64,000 nucleotides of DNA from Nostoc sp. HK-01. GTDB lineage: Bacteria; Cyanobacteriota; Cyanobacteriia; Cyanobacteriales; Nostocaceae. How positions within the stretch are numbered: position 1 is the stretch's first letter; every line of letters starts with the position of its first letter. The notes beneath the pieces are model-generated. The model made no database searches. It worked only from the letters and a program-made list of their open reading frames with translations, and was not told the origin of the DNA. Below are positions 34,026 to 42,900 of the stretch, piece after piece. A program made the translations under genes and the position numbers. The DNA lies in the NCBI GenBank assembly GCA_003990705.1, contig AP018319.1, positions 372,001 to 436,000 on the forward strand. Reading direction: 5' to 3'.

Positions 34026-34784
34026 CTAGTTTTGACCACTAGAGAAAACCTCAATCAACACACTTTCGGGATACAAGCCGACTCTGCCAAATCTGGGGTC
34101 ATGAATGCGTTCAATTTCTATGCCCTGCTTACGACATAATGCGCTTGCTTTTCTTCCCTTAGTACTGGCTTCTTTAGCAGATATTTCCAAACCCTGAAGA
34201 TTAGCGAAACCCACGATGCTGTACTTGTGGCCGGAGGGTGTGTTAAAGCGGTCTTGTTCAATTTCGACATCCTTAAGTCGGTGCAAGATTTCGGCTTGCT
34301 GTTGTTGCTGTTGGAGTAAACGTTGTTCTTGTTCTGCCATCTGAGCCGCGATCGCAGCGAGTAACTGGATTTGGGTGAGGGCAGATTCATTAGCCGTTGT
34401 GGGTTTTGTCCAACCCAACTTTTCTTGAATCCAAGCCCGAATACCGATAGTGTTGAATGAACGGCATACCAATCTCGCTTGGGGGTTGCAATAGCGGTTT
34501 GCGTAAAAAGCATAGTATTCCAAAATAATGGCGATCGCCTTGTCGGGAATGCCATCAGTGCGCCACCCTCTTAGTTCCGCAGATTGAAAACCTTGCTCCA
34601 TAAGCATTACGGCTAATTTAGAAGGTTTTTGTTCCGCATTCTCTAGCGTATGGCGAATCGCTTTTTCATCAACTCCAGCCAGTCTTGCAGTTGCTCTGAC
34701 GCTGGCTTTAGCTTTACCTGATGCGTCAACTTCTATTTCTTGTTTAATCTGTTCGATGATTTGGGCTACTTCAATGTGTGACAT
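34026..34784 (-). CDS. Plasmid protein, antirepressor-like, 252 aa (paralogue of 4598-5482)
   Basis: Residues 1-130 match the 294-aa protein closely (IEVAQIIEQIKQEIEVD, ATARLAGV, IGIRAWIQEKLGWTKPT). Residues 140-180 are Gln-rich coiled coil (EQRLLQQQQQQAEILHRLKD). Residues 185-252 (YSIVGFANLQGLEISAKEAS, RVGLYPESVLIEVF) look like the C-terminal DNA-binding region of phage antirepressors. The family is unassigned. It lies 41 bp downstream of the 152-aa paralogue, as in module A. Confidence 0.7.
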   Translation of the reverse strand: MSHIEVAQIIEQIKQEIEVDASGKAKASVRATARLAGVDEKAIRHTLENAEQKPSKLAVMLMEQGFQSAELRGWRTDGIPDKAIAIILEYYAFYANRYCNPQARLVCRSFNTIGIRAWIQEKLGWTKPTTANESALTQIQLLAAIAAQMAEQEQRLLQQQQQQAEILHRLKDVEIEQDRFNTPSGHKYSIVGFANLQGLEISAKEASTKGRKASALCRKQGIEIERIHDPRFGRVGLYPESVLIEVFSSGQN

Positions 34785-34825
34785 AGTTTTAGTTGTGTGA
34801 TGAGTAGAGAGTATTGAGTTGGGAG

Positions 34826-35284
34826 TTAAACATTCACCCGCACTAAGTCTTCTTCCCGCACCAAAGAAAAGCGATTGGTGGTGATGAGTGGTTGTTTAAA
34901 AGTAGGTAATGCCAATTCCACCAGATAGAACCAGGACTTTTCGATTAACTCAATCCCCAGAATTAACCTTTGCTTTGTGCCGTGATTGGGAATTTTCAAC
35001 AGTACGCGCTGTCCCAACACGAAAGAAGGTTTTTTCACAGTTCTGGGTTGTATATTACCCGTGGCAATAATTTGATGTTTAGTTACATAAATGAAATCAT
35101 TTTTGATCTCAATCACGTAATTCCAGCAATCGCCATACCACTGCACACCCAAGCAGTAGCCGAATGTCCGATTGGGTTTGAGGTAAACTTTCTCTAACAC
35201 ATTGACTTCAACAGGTGGAATTTGATTACGCCACGGTGGTGAGAGAAACCAACATCTTTCTAAATCTGTGATTTGTTCTGTCAT
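34826..35284 (-). CDS. Conserved plasmid protein of unknown function, 152 aa (paralogue of 5509-5967)
   Basis: The same length and the same ordered blocks as the module A copy are seen (LERCWFLSPPWRNQIPPVEV, RTFGYCLGVQW, FVLGQRVLLKIPNHGTKQRL). Its ATG overlaps the stop of the 93-aa regulator gene upstream by 4 bp, so the two are translationally coupled. No domain recognised. Confidence 0.7.
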   Translation of the reverse strand: MTEQITDLERCWFLSPPWRNQIPPVEVNVLEKVYLKPNRTFGYCLGVQWYGDCWNYVIEIKNDFIYVTKHQIIATGNIQPRTVKKPSFVLGQRVLLKIPNHGTKQRLILGIELIEKSWFYLVELALPTFKQPLITTNRFSLVREEDLVRVNV

Positions 35285-35562
35285 ACTGTTTTACCCAACA
35301 AATAATTAATAGCTTCGGAATCTAAAGATGCAATTCGTTGTTTGATTTGATGTGGTGGGTTTTCGAGAAATTGTCTGAGATTCCCTGGTTTGACTTGATA
35401 ATATTTGGGACAACTTTGATTTGCCTTGAGCCAACCTCTTTGAATCCAATGGCGAACAGTTAATAAATTCAGCGAAAGAATACTGGCGATTTGATGGCAG
35501 GTATAATTTTCTGGATTAGTTAAAGTTTTAGTCATGTCGCTTTGCTCCAATTCAAAATTCAA
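35281..35562 (-). CDS. Excisionase/MerR-like helix-turn-helix protein, 93 aa
   Basis: Residues 18-62 (YTCHQIASILSLNLLTVRHW, IQRGWLKAN) form a helix-turn-helix of the excisionase/MerR type. The tail QRIASLDSEAINYLLGK is shared with the 132-aa neighbour, so the two genes arose by tandem duplication. A start at M10 (MTKTLTNPENY) is also possible. Likely a DNA-binding regulator of the module B operon. Confidence 0.72.
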   Translation of the reverse strand: MNFELEQSDMTKTLTNPENYTCHQIASILSLNLLTVRHWIQRGWLKANQSCPKYYQVKPGNLRQFLENPPHQIKQRIASLDSEAINYLLGKTV

Positions 35563-35568
35563 AAAAAG

Positions 35569-35967
35569 TCATAATTTCTTCCCTACAAGATAGTTAATGG
35601 CTTCAGGGTCAAGAGAGGCAATGCGTTTTTTGATAGGTTGTGGCGGATTGTCTAGAAACTCTTTGAGATGCCAAGTTCTAACTTGATAACAGCTTGCAGA
35701 ACGCTTGTTAGCTTTGAGCCATCCGTGCTTGATCCAACGACAGAGAGTAGATAAACTCAAGCAAAGGACGTTGGCAATTTCTTGGCAGCTATAGTTATCA
35801 AGTGTGGGGCGTGTAGAATAACCCAAACGATTTAACTTCAGCTTAATTGCCATAGTTGAGCGATGATAACCTTGCTTTTTTAACATCCTGGCTATCTGCT
35901 CTTTGGTGTAAAAATCAGCCTTTTCTTCAAGAATGGCAATCTCTTCTTTAGACCATTTAGCACTCAT
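35569..35967 (-). CDS. Two-part helix-turn-helix protein, 132 aa
   Basis: Residues 1-50 (WSKEEIAILEEKADFYTKEQ, IARMLKKQGYHRS) look like a SANT/Myb-like helix bundle. Residues 58-132 (YSCQEIANVLCLSLSTLCRW, IKHGWLKAN) repeat the excisionase-like domain of the 93-aa gene 6 bp downstream. A GGAGG-type site precedes the start. A DNA-binding role is likely. Confidence 0.72.
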   Translation of the reverse strand: MSAKWSKEEIAILEEKADFYTKEQIARMLKKQGYHRSTMAIKLKLNRLGYSTRPTLDNYSCQEIANVLCLSLSTLCRWIKHGWLKANKRSASCYQVRTWHLKEFLDNPPQPIKKRIASLDPEAINYLVGKKL

Positions 35968-36028
35968 TTTATTACCTCCAACTTTTCATCTCAACAAGAG
36001 AAAAAGTGTTGTGAGAATATTAGGTTGT

Positions 36029-36229
36029 TTATGTTGCTTGAACTTCGCTAACAATTCGTGCGCTGATTGATTCAAAATCAACTTGAAAAATATTCAAATC
36101 AGTCTGCATTTGACCTGTGTTATAAAGGTCTACTATTTGCTGTTTGATAACTTCTTTAGTTAACTCATCTGGTATTTCAATGTGAGCTTCGCTTGTGATT
36201 CTTTCAACTACTGTGACAATGACTCTCAT
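36029..36229 (-). CDS. Small conserved plasmid protein, 66 aa (intact form of the IS-split gene)
   Basis: MRVIVTVVERITSEAHIEIP and LNIFQVDFESISARIVSEVQ match both halves of the IS903-interrupted gene at 2856-4156. The predicted structure is strand, loop, helix, then strand; no known domain was recognised. Its conservation in two modules supports it being a real gene. Confidence 0.7.
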   Translation of the reverse strand: MRVIVTVVERITSEAHIEIPDELTKEVIKQQIVDLYNTGQMQTDLNIFQVDFESISARIVSEVQAT

Positions 36230-36518
36230 GCGATAACCCTGTATAGTTAATCGAGGTAGATAGGAATAAAAAGAGACATGGGTGCAGAGTGTAAAATTTA
36301 AGGGTGAAGTATTTTTACTCCTGCCCCAAGTCTTTTTTCTTTACTTCAAGGTATTCCAGCCTTTGATGCTGATAGAGATTAGACCTAATTTGATTTAGTT
36401 ACTCATTCCTTAACCTCCAAACTTACGGAGTATGTAACAATTGGTTTGTTGTAGAAATATCTACTTAATTCCCTTAGCAATTACCTGAATGCAAATCCTT
36501 ATTCAGGTAATTACTTCC
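36230..36518. other. Intergenic region with no recognised gene
   Basis: About 290 bp separating the 66-aa and 68-aa genes in the leftward series. No frame, hairpin or repeat of note was seen. Confidence 0.4.
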
Positions 36519-36725
36519 TCAATCTAAACTCTCAGTTAAAACTAAAGGCTGTTGATTATCTTCTAGTTCGCATTTCAAATATGAGAGTGCTGTTTGAGCA
36601 TCCCCAATGGTTAAATCAGGGAGATAATCGAGTGCTTGATAATCTGGGTGTAGTTCAATCTGAGATATCAAATATTTGGCAGATTCAACTAATAGCAATA
36701 AATCTGGTAAATCCATTTGAGTCAC
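36519..36725 (-). CDS. Hypothetical protein, 68 aa
   Basis: An acidic, helical small protein (LPDLLLLVESAKYLISQIEL, IGDAQTALSYLKCELED). It begins 12 bp after the stop of the 65-aa gene upstream in the same direction, and an AAGGAAGTGACT context gives a plausible ribosome-binding site. Unrecognised. Confidence 0.5.
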   Translation of the reverse strand: MTQMDLPDLLLLVESAKYLISQIELHPDYQALDYLPDLTIGDAQTALSYLKCELEDNQQPLVLTESLD

Positions 36726-36737
36726 TTCCTTGTTTAG

Positions 36738-36935
36738 TTAAAACTTCTCGACAACTGCCAACAAAAAGCCGTGTCCAGTGTTCTTGATTTGCACCTGTTT
36801 CTTGTCCAACAAATACTGAATGATGGTTTGCGAAAACTGAATCCTGTGCAGAGGAATCGCACCACCCGAACCTTTGAGCGATTGCAGTAGTCTTGCAGCA
36901 GTTCTTTCCACGTAACAATCGACAACTTTAGCCAT
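36738..36935 (-). CDS. Hypothetical protein, 65 aa
   Basis: The start is taken at ATG 36935 (MAKVVDCYVERTAARLLQSL), which overlaps the stop of the upstream gene by 8 bp and suggests translational coupling. The rest (IQFSQTIIQYLLDKKQVQIK) is helix followed by strand. Two other frames are open here, but this one fits the operon spacing. Unrecognised. Confidence 0.5.
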   Translation of the reverse strand: MAKVVDCYVERTAARLLQSLKGSGGAIPLHRIQFSQTIIQYLLDKKQVQIKNTGHGFLLAVVEKF

Positions 36936-37251
36936 CGTTTGACCCTCCAATTGCTGCTAATTGCTGTTGCAATACTTTAATTTGCTGCTGATGTTCTTCA
37001 ATCTCTGCTTGCAATTGCTCTTGTATCTCTGCGACAGAAAGCGTTTGGATTTGGTCATCAGAGTAATGGCGGACTTCATCTGAATGTTTGTCGGGCAGTA
37101 CTGTATACCGCCAAGAATTACCGTATTCATGGGCTAATTGTGTTCCAGCAGGTTTGTACTCTAAACCGATGACTATGCCCTGCTGAGTCCGTTGACCGAA
37201 GGTGAATCTGGGGTATTCCCAGCCGGTTGGAATGCTGATGGTGGGTTGCAT
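36928..37251 (-). CDS. Hypothetical protein with C-terminal coiled coil, 107 aa
   Basis: The start is at MQPTISIPTGWEYPRFTFGQ (37251); the open frame goes 15 codons further. Residues 1-60 look beta-rich (GIVIGLEYKPAG, YGNSWRYTVL). Residues 68-103 form a Gln/Glu-rich coiled coil (EIQEQLQAEIEEHQQQIKVL). Part of the leftward module B operon. Unrecognised. Confidence 0.6.
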   Translation of the reverse strand: MQPTISIPTGWEYPRFTFGQRTQQGIVIGLEYKPAGTQLAHEYGNSWRYTVLPDKHSDEVRHYSDDQIQTLSVAEIQEQLQAEIEEHQQQIKVLQQQLAAIGGSNDG

Positions 37252-37386
37252 AGATTTGTTGATGGTTGAAGGGATGGGTGAGCAATTGGGACACAATTAC
37301 TGAGGCTTGCCCCAATTGCAGGTGGTTATATTTGGAACTGGTAAATCATTGGATAAAGTTAGTGGGTATAAAAGCCTACTATTTCT

Positions 37387-38172
37387 CTACGCCGCGACCA
37401 ATTCCTCCACTGGCTCAAATTCCATCAAAAGCCGCCATTCCTGTTGACTGAGTTGGTCAAATGGTCTGTTTAACAATTCATCCCAATCCAAAACTTCAGC
37501 CACCAACAGCATTTGCATGGCTTCATCCACCGAATCACACGCTACCTTCTGCCCTTCTGAAACAGCCCGGATGAACCACCAATGACCATCTGTAAAACCA
37601 ACTTCGCCCAGTTTCTCGCCATCGCTGGTGTAAATCCCGTCATCTAGCAGTTCTAAACCATATTTCTCGCATTCGGTGGCAATTTGGAACATGATTTCAT
37701 TGCCTGTGCTGGCGGGTGTTTCCTGTTCTTGTACTGGCAGTGAGCCGTCTTTGTAATGGATGCGAATGTAGCGATCGCACATCATTGGGGTAGCAGCACG
37801 AAATACTTCTGCATTATTGATCGTCACTACCCAAGGCTGAGTGAGGTCATTGTCATAGTCGATGGTAGCTATCAATCTGTCAAGGGCGTAATATTCGTGG
37901 TGGTAAAAAGATATTTCGCTTACTGTCAATTCTTCAGGAGCGATCGCGTTTGCTTGGTCTGCGATGTATTGGTTGAACTCGCCTTGAGCTATGTCCTGCT
38001 CGTCAACCTTCTGAAGTTTGCTTTCTTGGTATCGAGCGATCGCACTCCTCCACGAATCCTTGCATCGTCTGTCGTTTACTTCGACTGTGCAGCCGATTTC
38101 GCTGTAGATGCGCTTTAGCTGGTCTAGGGATTTGCAGCGTAGCTGTTGTTGGGTATAAATTGGATGTGTCAT
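37387..38172 (-). CDS. Plasmid protein with N-terminal SAP-like segment, 261 aa (paralogue of 6093-6932)
   Basis: The first gene of the module B leftward operon. QQLRCKSLDQLKRIYSEIGC at the N-terminus, LTVSEISFYHHEYYALDRLI and YDNDLTQPWVVTINNAEVFR in the middle, and GLELLDDGIYTSDGEKLGEV toward the end match the module A paralogue in order. A HIP1-containing hairpin lies 38 bp upstream. Its divergent neighbour is an XRE regulator. Function unknown. Confidence 0.72.
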   Translation of the reverse strand: MTHPIYTQQQLRCKSLDQLKRIYSEIGCTVEVNDRRCKDSWRSAIARYQESKLQKVDEQDIAQGEFNQYIADQANAIAPEELTVSEISFYHHEYYALDRLIATIDYDNDLTQPWVVTINNAEVFRAATPMMCDRYIRIHYKDGSLPVQEQETPASTGNEIMFQIATECEKYGLELLDDGIYTSDGEKLGEVGFTDGHWWFIRAVSEGQKVACDSVDEAMQMLLVAEVLDWDELLNRPFDQLSQQEWRLLMEFEPVEELVAA

Positions 38173-38209
38173 TATGTTGATACTCCATCTGTATGGTGGA
38201 TGTTTTGCA

Positions 38210-38250
38210 AAAGGCGATCGCTGCTCCGGCCAAGAAACGCGGTCGCCTTT
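38210..38250. promoter_or_regulatory. HIP1-containing hairpin in the leader of the 261-aa gene
   Basis: AAAGGCGATCGC (38210-38221) and GCGGTCGCCTTT (38239-38250) pair over 12 bp with one mismatch, followed on the + strand by GTTTTTGTTT. The arms are almost the same as those at 61760-61800. Confidence 0.65.
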
Positions 38251-38382
38251 GTTTTTGTTTGTTCACAGCACTTTTGGCTGTTGAAGAGAACTTGTGATAT
38301 TGAGGCGTATAAAATACGCTTCAATATTTAATATCTTATTTTTTATAGTAAAACTTGTCAAGCGAAACTAGAAGAGTTACGC

Positions 38383-38411
38383 TTGAAACGTGAGGAAAGA
38401 AACGCTATAAT
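38383..38411 (+). promoter_or_regulatory. Sigma70-type promoter for the XRE gene
   Basis: TTGAAA (38383-38388) and TATAAT (38406-38411) are separated by exactly 17 bp and lie 29 bp before the XRE start codon. This is the best consensus promoter noticed in the window. Confidence 0.75.
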
Positions 38412-38439
38412 CCGAGTACATTAATGGAGGCGTGAATTT

Positions 38440-38694
38440 ATGAACTTAATGCAAGTTACTCTGTCTGTTGATCTGCCTGGGTTAGGCAAACGAATTAGAG
38501 ACATTCGTGAGGCTAAAGGATTATCACCAACATGGGTTGCAGCACAAGCAGGTATGAGTGTTGCTAACCTTTACCGTATTGAAAGTGAAGATGCAAAATC
38601 TCTACCCCGTGAAACTTTGCGGAAACTGTCTGAAGCTCTTGATGTAGATTTTGATGCAGAGGTAAAAGCTGCTTTAGCCCAAGAAGTTGGATAA
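38440..38694 (+). CDS. XRE-family helix-turn-helix regulator, 84 aa
   Basis: Residues 12-75 (GLGKRIRDIREAKGLSPTWV, AAQAGMSVANLYRIESE, LRKLSEALDVDF) form a complete Cro/CI-type HTH domain. ATGGAGGCG gives a good ribosome-binding site. The gene faces away from the 261-aa operon, the same position the RHH regulator has in module A. It probably controls both directions. Confidence 0.9.
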   Translation: MNLMQVTLSVDLPGLGKRIRDIREAKGLSPTWVAAQAGMSVANLYRIESEDAKSLPRETLRKLSEALDVDFDAEVKAALAQEVG

Positions 38695-38870
38695 AACATT
38701 GTCTTCATCGAAATATTGATGATTGTTAGCTTTAATCCTCTACCTCTATTTAATGATGCTTGATTGCTCGTAATGGTAAGCCCAACAGTAATTGCTTGTA
38801 CACATCAAAATTCAACTCTATCTGCAATCGACTTGAGCAAATGCCACTGAATTAAAAAAGAGGTGGATAA

Positions 38871-39791
38871 ATGAACTCCCCACCCAATAAGCGCAAAAAA
38901 GCCACCTCTACCTCACCACTCAACTCAGACATCTCCCTTTCAGAAAACCCAGCTTCAGCAACCATCGACGTTCCCGCCGTTGAAGTACCAGAATTAACCG
39001 AGGATGAGCAACGCGATCGCTTGCACTTGGAACGGAAGGTCGAGAGGGCGTTTTTTGAGGCTGGTAAAGCATTGGCAGAATTACGCGATCGCAGACTGTA
39101 CAGATCCACTCATCGCACATTTGAGGAATACTGCCGTGATAGATTTGGGCATAGTCGGCAACAGTCAAACTATTTGATTGCCGCAGCTGGTGTTTATGAA
39201 AATCTGACAACCAATGGTTGTCAAAATGTAGCGGACGAAAATTTGACAACCAATGGTTGTCAAATTCTACCAACGAGTGAACGACAAGTTAGACCCTTGG
39301 TTCCTTTGACAGTGGAGGAACAACTTACCTGTTGGCAGTCCGCAGTCAAAGAAGCGGGTGGTAAAGTGCCAACTGGCCGCATCGTTAAGTACGTTGTGCA
39401 AAAAATTATGGAGCGTACCAAATTACCCAACAGCTACCAGATAGGTGAAGTATGCCAAATCTTAGCCAAGGATAACCCAGAGCTTAGGGGTAAGGGAGGC
39501 TGTTGGTGTATAGTGGTTGCTGTCCATGAGTTCAGTTGCACTGTAAAGCTTTGGGATGGTGAACTGGTGGTTGGGGTGCAGCATCTGAAGTCGTATGATT
39601 ACTTGCCTGATGAATGTCAGCAGATGCAACAGATGAGCGATCGCATTTCACGGGTGTATTCTACTGAACTGGAGGAAACAGTCAAAAATCTGTTGCAGTC
39701 GTTGGGGAAGGTCAATCGGCCTTATCTTACGGCGGTTGAGGAGAAGCTGTTGAGTGTTATTGAACAAGAATCTGAGATTAATAAAAGATGA
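38871..39791 (+). CDS. 306-aa plasmid DNA-binding-like protein, copy B
   Basis: Matches copy A (7567-8487) over its full length. The helix-turn-helix-like block TFEEYCRDRFGHSRQQSNYL, the GGCWCIVVAVHEFSCTVKLW domain and the tail EETVKNLLQSLGKVNRPYLT are all present. Between them, ENLTTNGCQ occurs twice in tandem (about residues 112-130), apparently a short internal duplication absent from copy A. It is followed 109 bp later by the TPR-CHAT gene. Function unknown; possibly plasmid maintenance. Confidence 0.75.
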   Translation: MNSPPNKRKKATSTSPLNSDISLSENPASATIDVPAVEVPELTEDEQRDRLHLERKVERAFFEAGKALAELRDRRLYRSTHRTFEEYCRDRFGHSRQQSNYLIAAAGVYENLTTNGCQNVADENLTTNGCQILPTSERQVRPLVPLTVEEQLTCWQSAVKEAGGKVPTGRIVKYVVQKIMERTKLPNSYQIGEVCQILAKDNPELRGKGGCWCIVVAVHEFSCTVKLWDGELVVGVQHLKSYDYLPDECQQMQQMSDRISRVYSTELEETVKNLLQSLGKVNRPYLTAVEEKLLSVIEQESEINKR

Positions 39792-39900
39792 GTGTTTAAG
39801 CTACGGAAATTAATTTTCCCAGCAAAATTCAGTAATATTTCGGTTAGCTATTGAATAATGATTCAACAGCAGTAATGGCTGTAGTTGTCCTTAATGATAA

Positions 39901-42900
39901 TTGAGGCTGAAGATGAACGGGTGTGTAAAGTCTCAGTGGTTGTTTCGGTGTCTACCAAAATGGAAAGGTTACAGTTTAATTGTATTACTGAGTATAGTTT
40001 TGCTATCTGATTCAGTCAGTGCAATATCGACGAACGAAGGCTTGCAAGTAGTACAGCAGCCAGAGACAACATTACAGCAATTACCGCCTGATGCTGGTGC
40101 AGCGATACAACAAGCTAATGAAGCAAGACAGCTAGAGGAAGAGGCCAAAAAACTTTCCCAGCAAGGCACAGAAGAATCTCAAAAGCAAGCGATCGCTAAA
40201 TATGAAGCAGCATTGCAAATCTGGCATAAGCTAGGAGATCGCAATTCTGAAGCTAATACAATCACAAGCATCGCTTTCCTTTATGTTTCGCACAATGATT
40301 ATCAAAAGGCATTGGAATATTATAATCAGGCACTAGCGCTCACGCGTGAACTGAAAGATCAAATTGCGGAAGCTGATGCGCTCAAATATGTTGCTGAAAC
40401 TTACTTTAATTTAGGTGAAACCCAAAAAGCACTTTCATATTACAACCAAGCGCTGTCATTATTTCACGTTCTTAAACAACCTGACTTAGAAGCATATACA
40501 CTGATTGGCATTGGCGGAGTATACAAAAACTTGGGTGAGACGCAAAAGGCTTTAGATTCTTACAACCAAGCACTGAAAATTAGACGTGAGCAGAAAGATT
40601 TGGCTGGACAAGCTCAAACTCTTGAAGTTATTGGTTCTCTCTACACTGATTTGAGCGAATCTCAAAAAGCTTTAGAAGCTTTCCATCAAGCACTAGAAAT
40701 CCGACGTGCAATGAAGAATTTGACTGGGCAAGCCAACATTCTCGATAATATTTCTACAGTCTACGCTTCTTTGGGGCAGTATAATAAAGCATTAGACTTA
40801 TCACAGCAAGCGTTAGAGTTACAACGACAAGCGCAAAAACACCTTTCGGGGCAAGACCTTCAACTTAATTTAATTTATCAAGCTGGAATTCTCAGTGGAA
40901 TAGCTTCAAGTTATTTTGTATCAGGTGAATTTCAGAAAGCATTAGATTACGAGAATCAAGCACTGGTGCTTTATCAGAAGGCAGGTCTTCGTAGTGGAGA
41001 AGCTTATAAACTGAGCACTATTGGGGCAGCCTACGGCAGTTTAGGTGAAACTAACAAAGCACTAGATTTTCTCAACCAAGCATTGCAACTTCACCGTGAC
41101 ATACAAGATCGTACAGGAGAAAACGGGACTTTAAGGGCAATTGCTGAAATCTATAAATTATCTGGTAATTATCAGCAAGCACTAGAGTTTTACAACCAAG
41201 CACTGATTATTAGTCGTCAAGTAAGCAATCCTACTCAAGAAGCCTCTACGCTATTTGATACAGCTTCAGTTTATAATTGGTTAGGCGAATATAAATTAGC
41301 TATTGAAACTTACAACCAAGCACTAAATATTTTCCAACAAATAGGCGTTCACGCTAGTGAAGCTCAGACTCTAGGTGAAATAGGCGATGTTTACCGAGCA
41401 GCAGAAAATTATCCCAAAGCCCTAGACTATTACAACCAGTCTCTAGGATTGTCACGAAAACAGGGAAATTTTCTGAATGAGTTCAGTGTGCTTATAGGCA
41501 GTGTTAGAGTTTACGAAGCATTAAAGAATTATCCTAAAGCTTTTGATGTGGCTAATCAAGTGCTGGCTTTGTCACGTCAACAAAAAAACAGCCTCAATTC
41601 AGAAACCACAAGTCTTGCCTTATTGGCTAGAGTTCATCAAGCATCAGGTAATTACCAAAAAGCGTTAGATTTGTTCACTCAGGTAGCTGCTGAGTTCCAC
41701 AAGTTGGGACAACCGTATTCAGAAGCTAACGTCTTGGGCAACATTGGCACAGCTTACGAATCATTAAAACAACCTCTGAAGGCGATCTCTACTTATAAGC
41801 AAGAATTAAAACTGTGGCAAAAATTAGGTTATCGTGCAAATGAAGCATACGCATTCTATGAGATTGCCGTTACACAAAGAGATAGAGGCAATCTCAAATC
41901 TGCCTTGACAAATATAGAAGCAACAATTCAAATTTTTGAACAAATACGTAGCCAAGTTACTAGTCAAGAATTACGTACTTCGTACTTTGCCAAAGTCCAT
42001 CAGTACTACCAGTTTTATATCGATTTGCTAATGCAATTGCACAAACAAAATCCATCAAAAGGCTACAACGCATTAGCTCTTCATATCAGCGAACGCTCCC
42101 GCGCCAGAAGTTTATTAGAACTATTAACCGAAGCCAATGCCAAAATCCGTAAAGGTGTTGACCCCAAATTATTAGCACAAGAACAAAGTCTGCAAGAACA
42201 AATTGATGCAATAGCTAAACTGCGCCAAGATTTTATCAATAAATCAGCACCCGCCACCGCAGTCCAAAAACTTGAACAACAAATCACCAATCTCTTGAGC
42301 CAATACCAACAACTACAAACAAAAATTCGGACAACTAGCCCTAAATATGCGGCACTAAAATATCCTGACCCTTTAAAATTGCCACAAATTCAGCAACAAC
42401 TTGATTCAGATAGCGTGCTGTTGCAATATTCCTTGGGTAAAGAACACAGTTATCTTTGGGCTGTGACTCCTAATTCTCTAGACAGCTATGAACTCCCGCC
42501 ACAAGACCAGATAGAAAAAGCCGCAGATGATTTTCGCCAAAATTTGGTAAAACCATTCGCCTCTGATCAACAACAAGTAACAACTGCAAAACAGCTTAGT
42601 CAAATTATCCTCGCTCCAGTCGCCAACAAGTTAGCAAATAAACGTTTGGTAATTGTCGCGGATGGGGCTTTACAAAATATTCCCTTTGCAGCCTTAACTG
42701 AACCAACTGCTCCAGAATATCAACCACTGTTAGTTAACCACGAAATTGTCAATCTTCCTTCCGCTTCAACTATCGCCATCCTCAGACAAGAAACACAAAA
42801 TCGTCCTAAAGCACCCAAAGCTCTTGCTATTCTTGCAGATCCTGTATTTAGTGCTGATGATTCACGGATGACTCTTAAACCAGAGAGTAATTCCATTACT

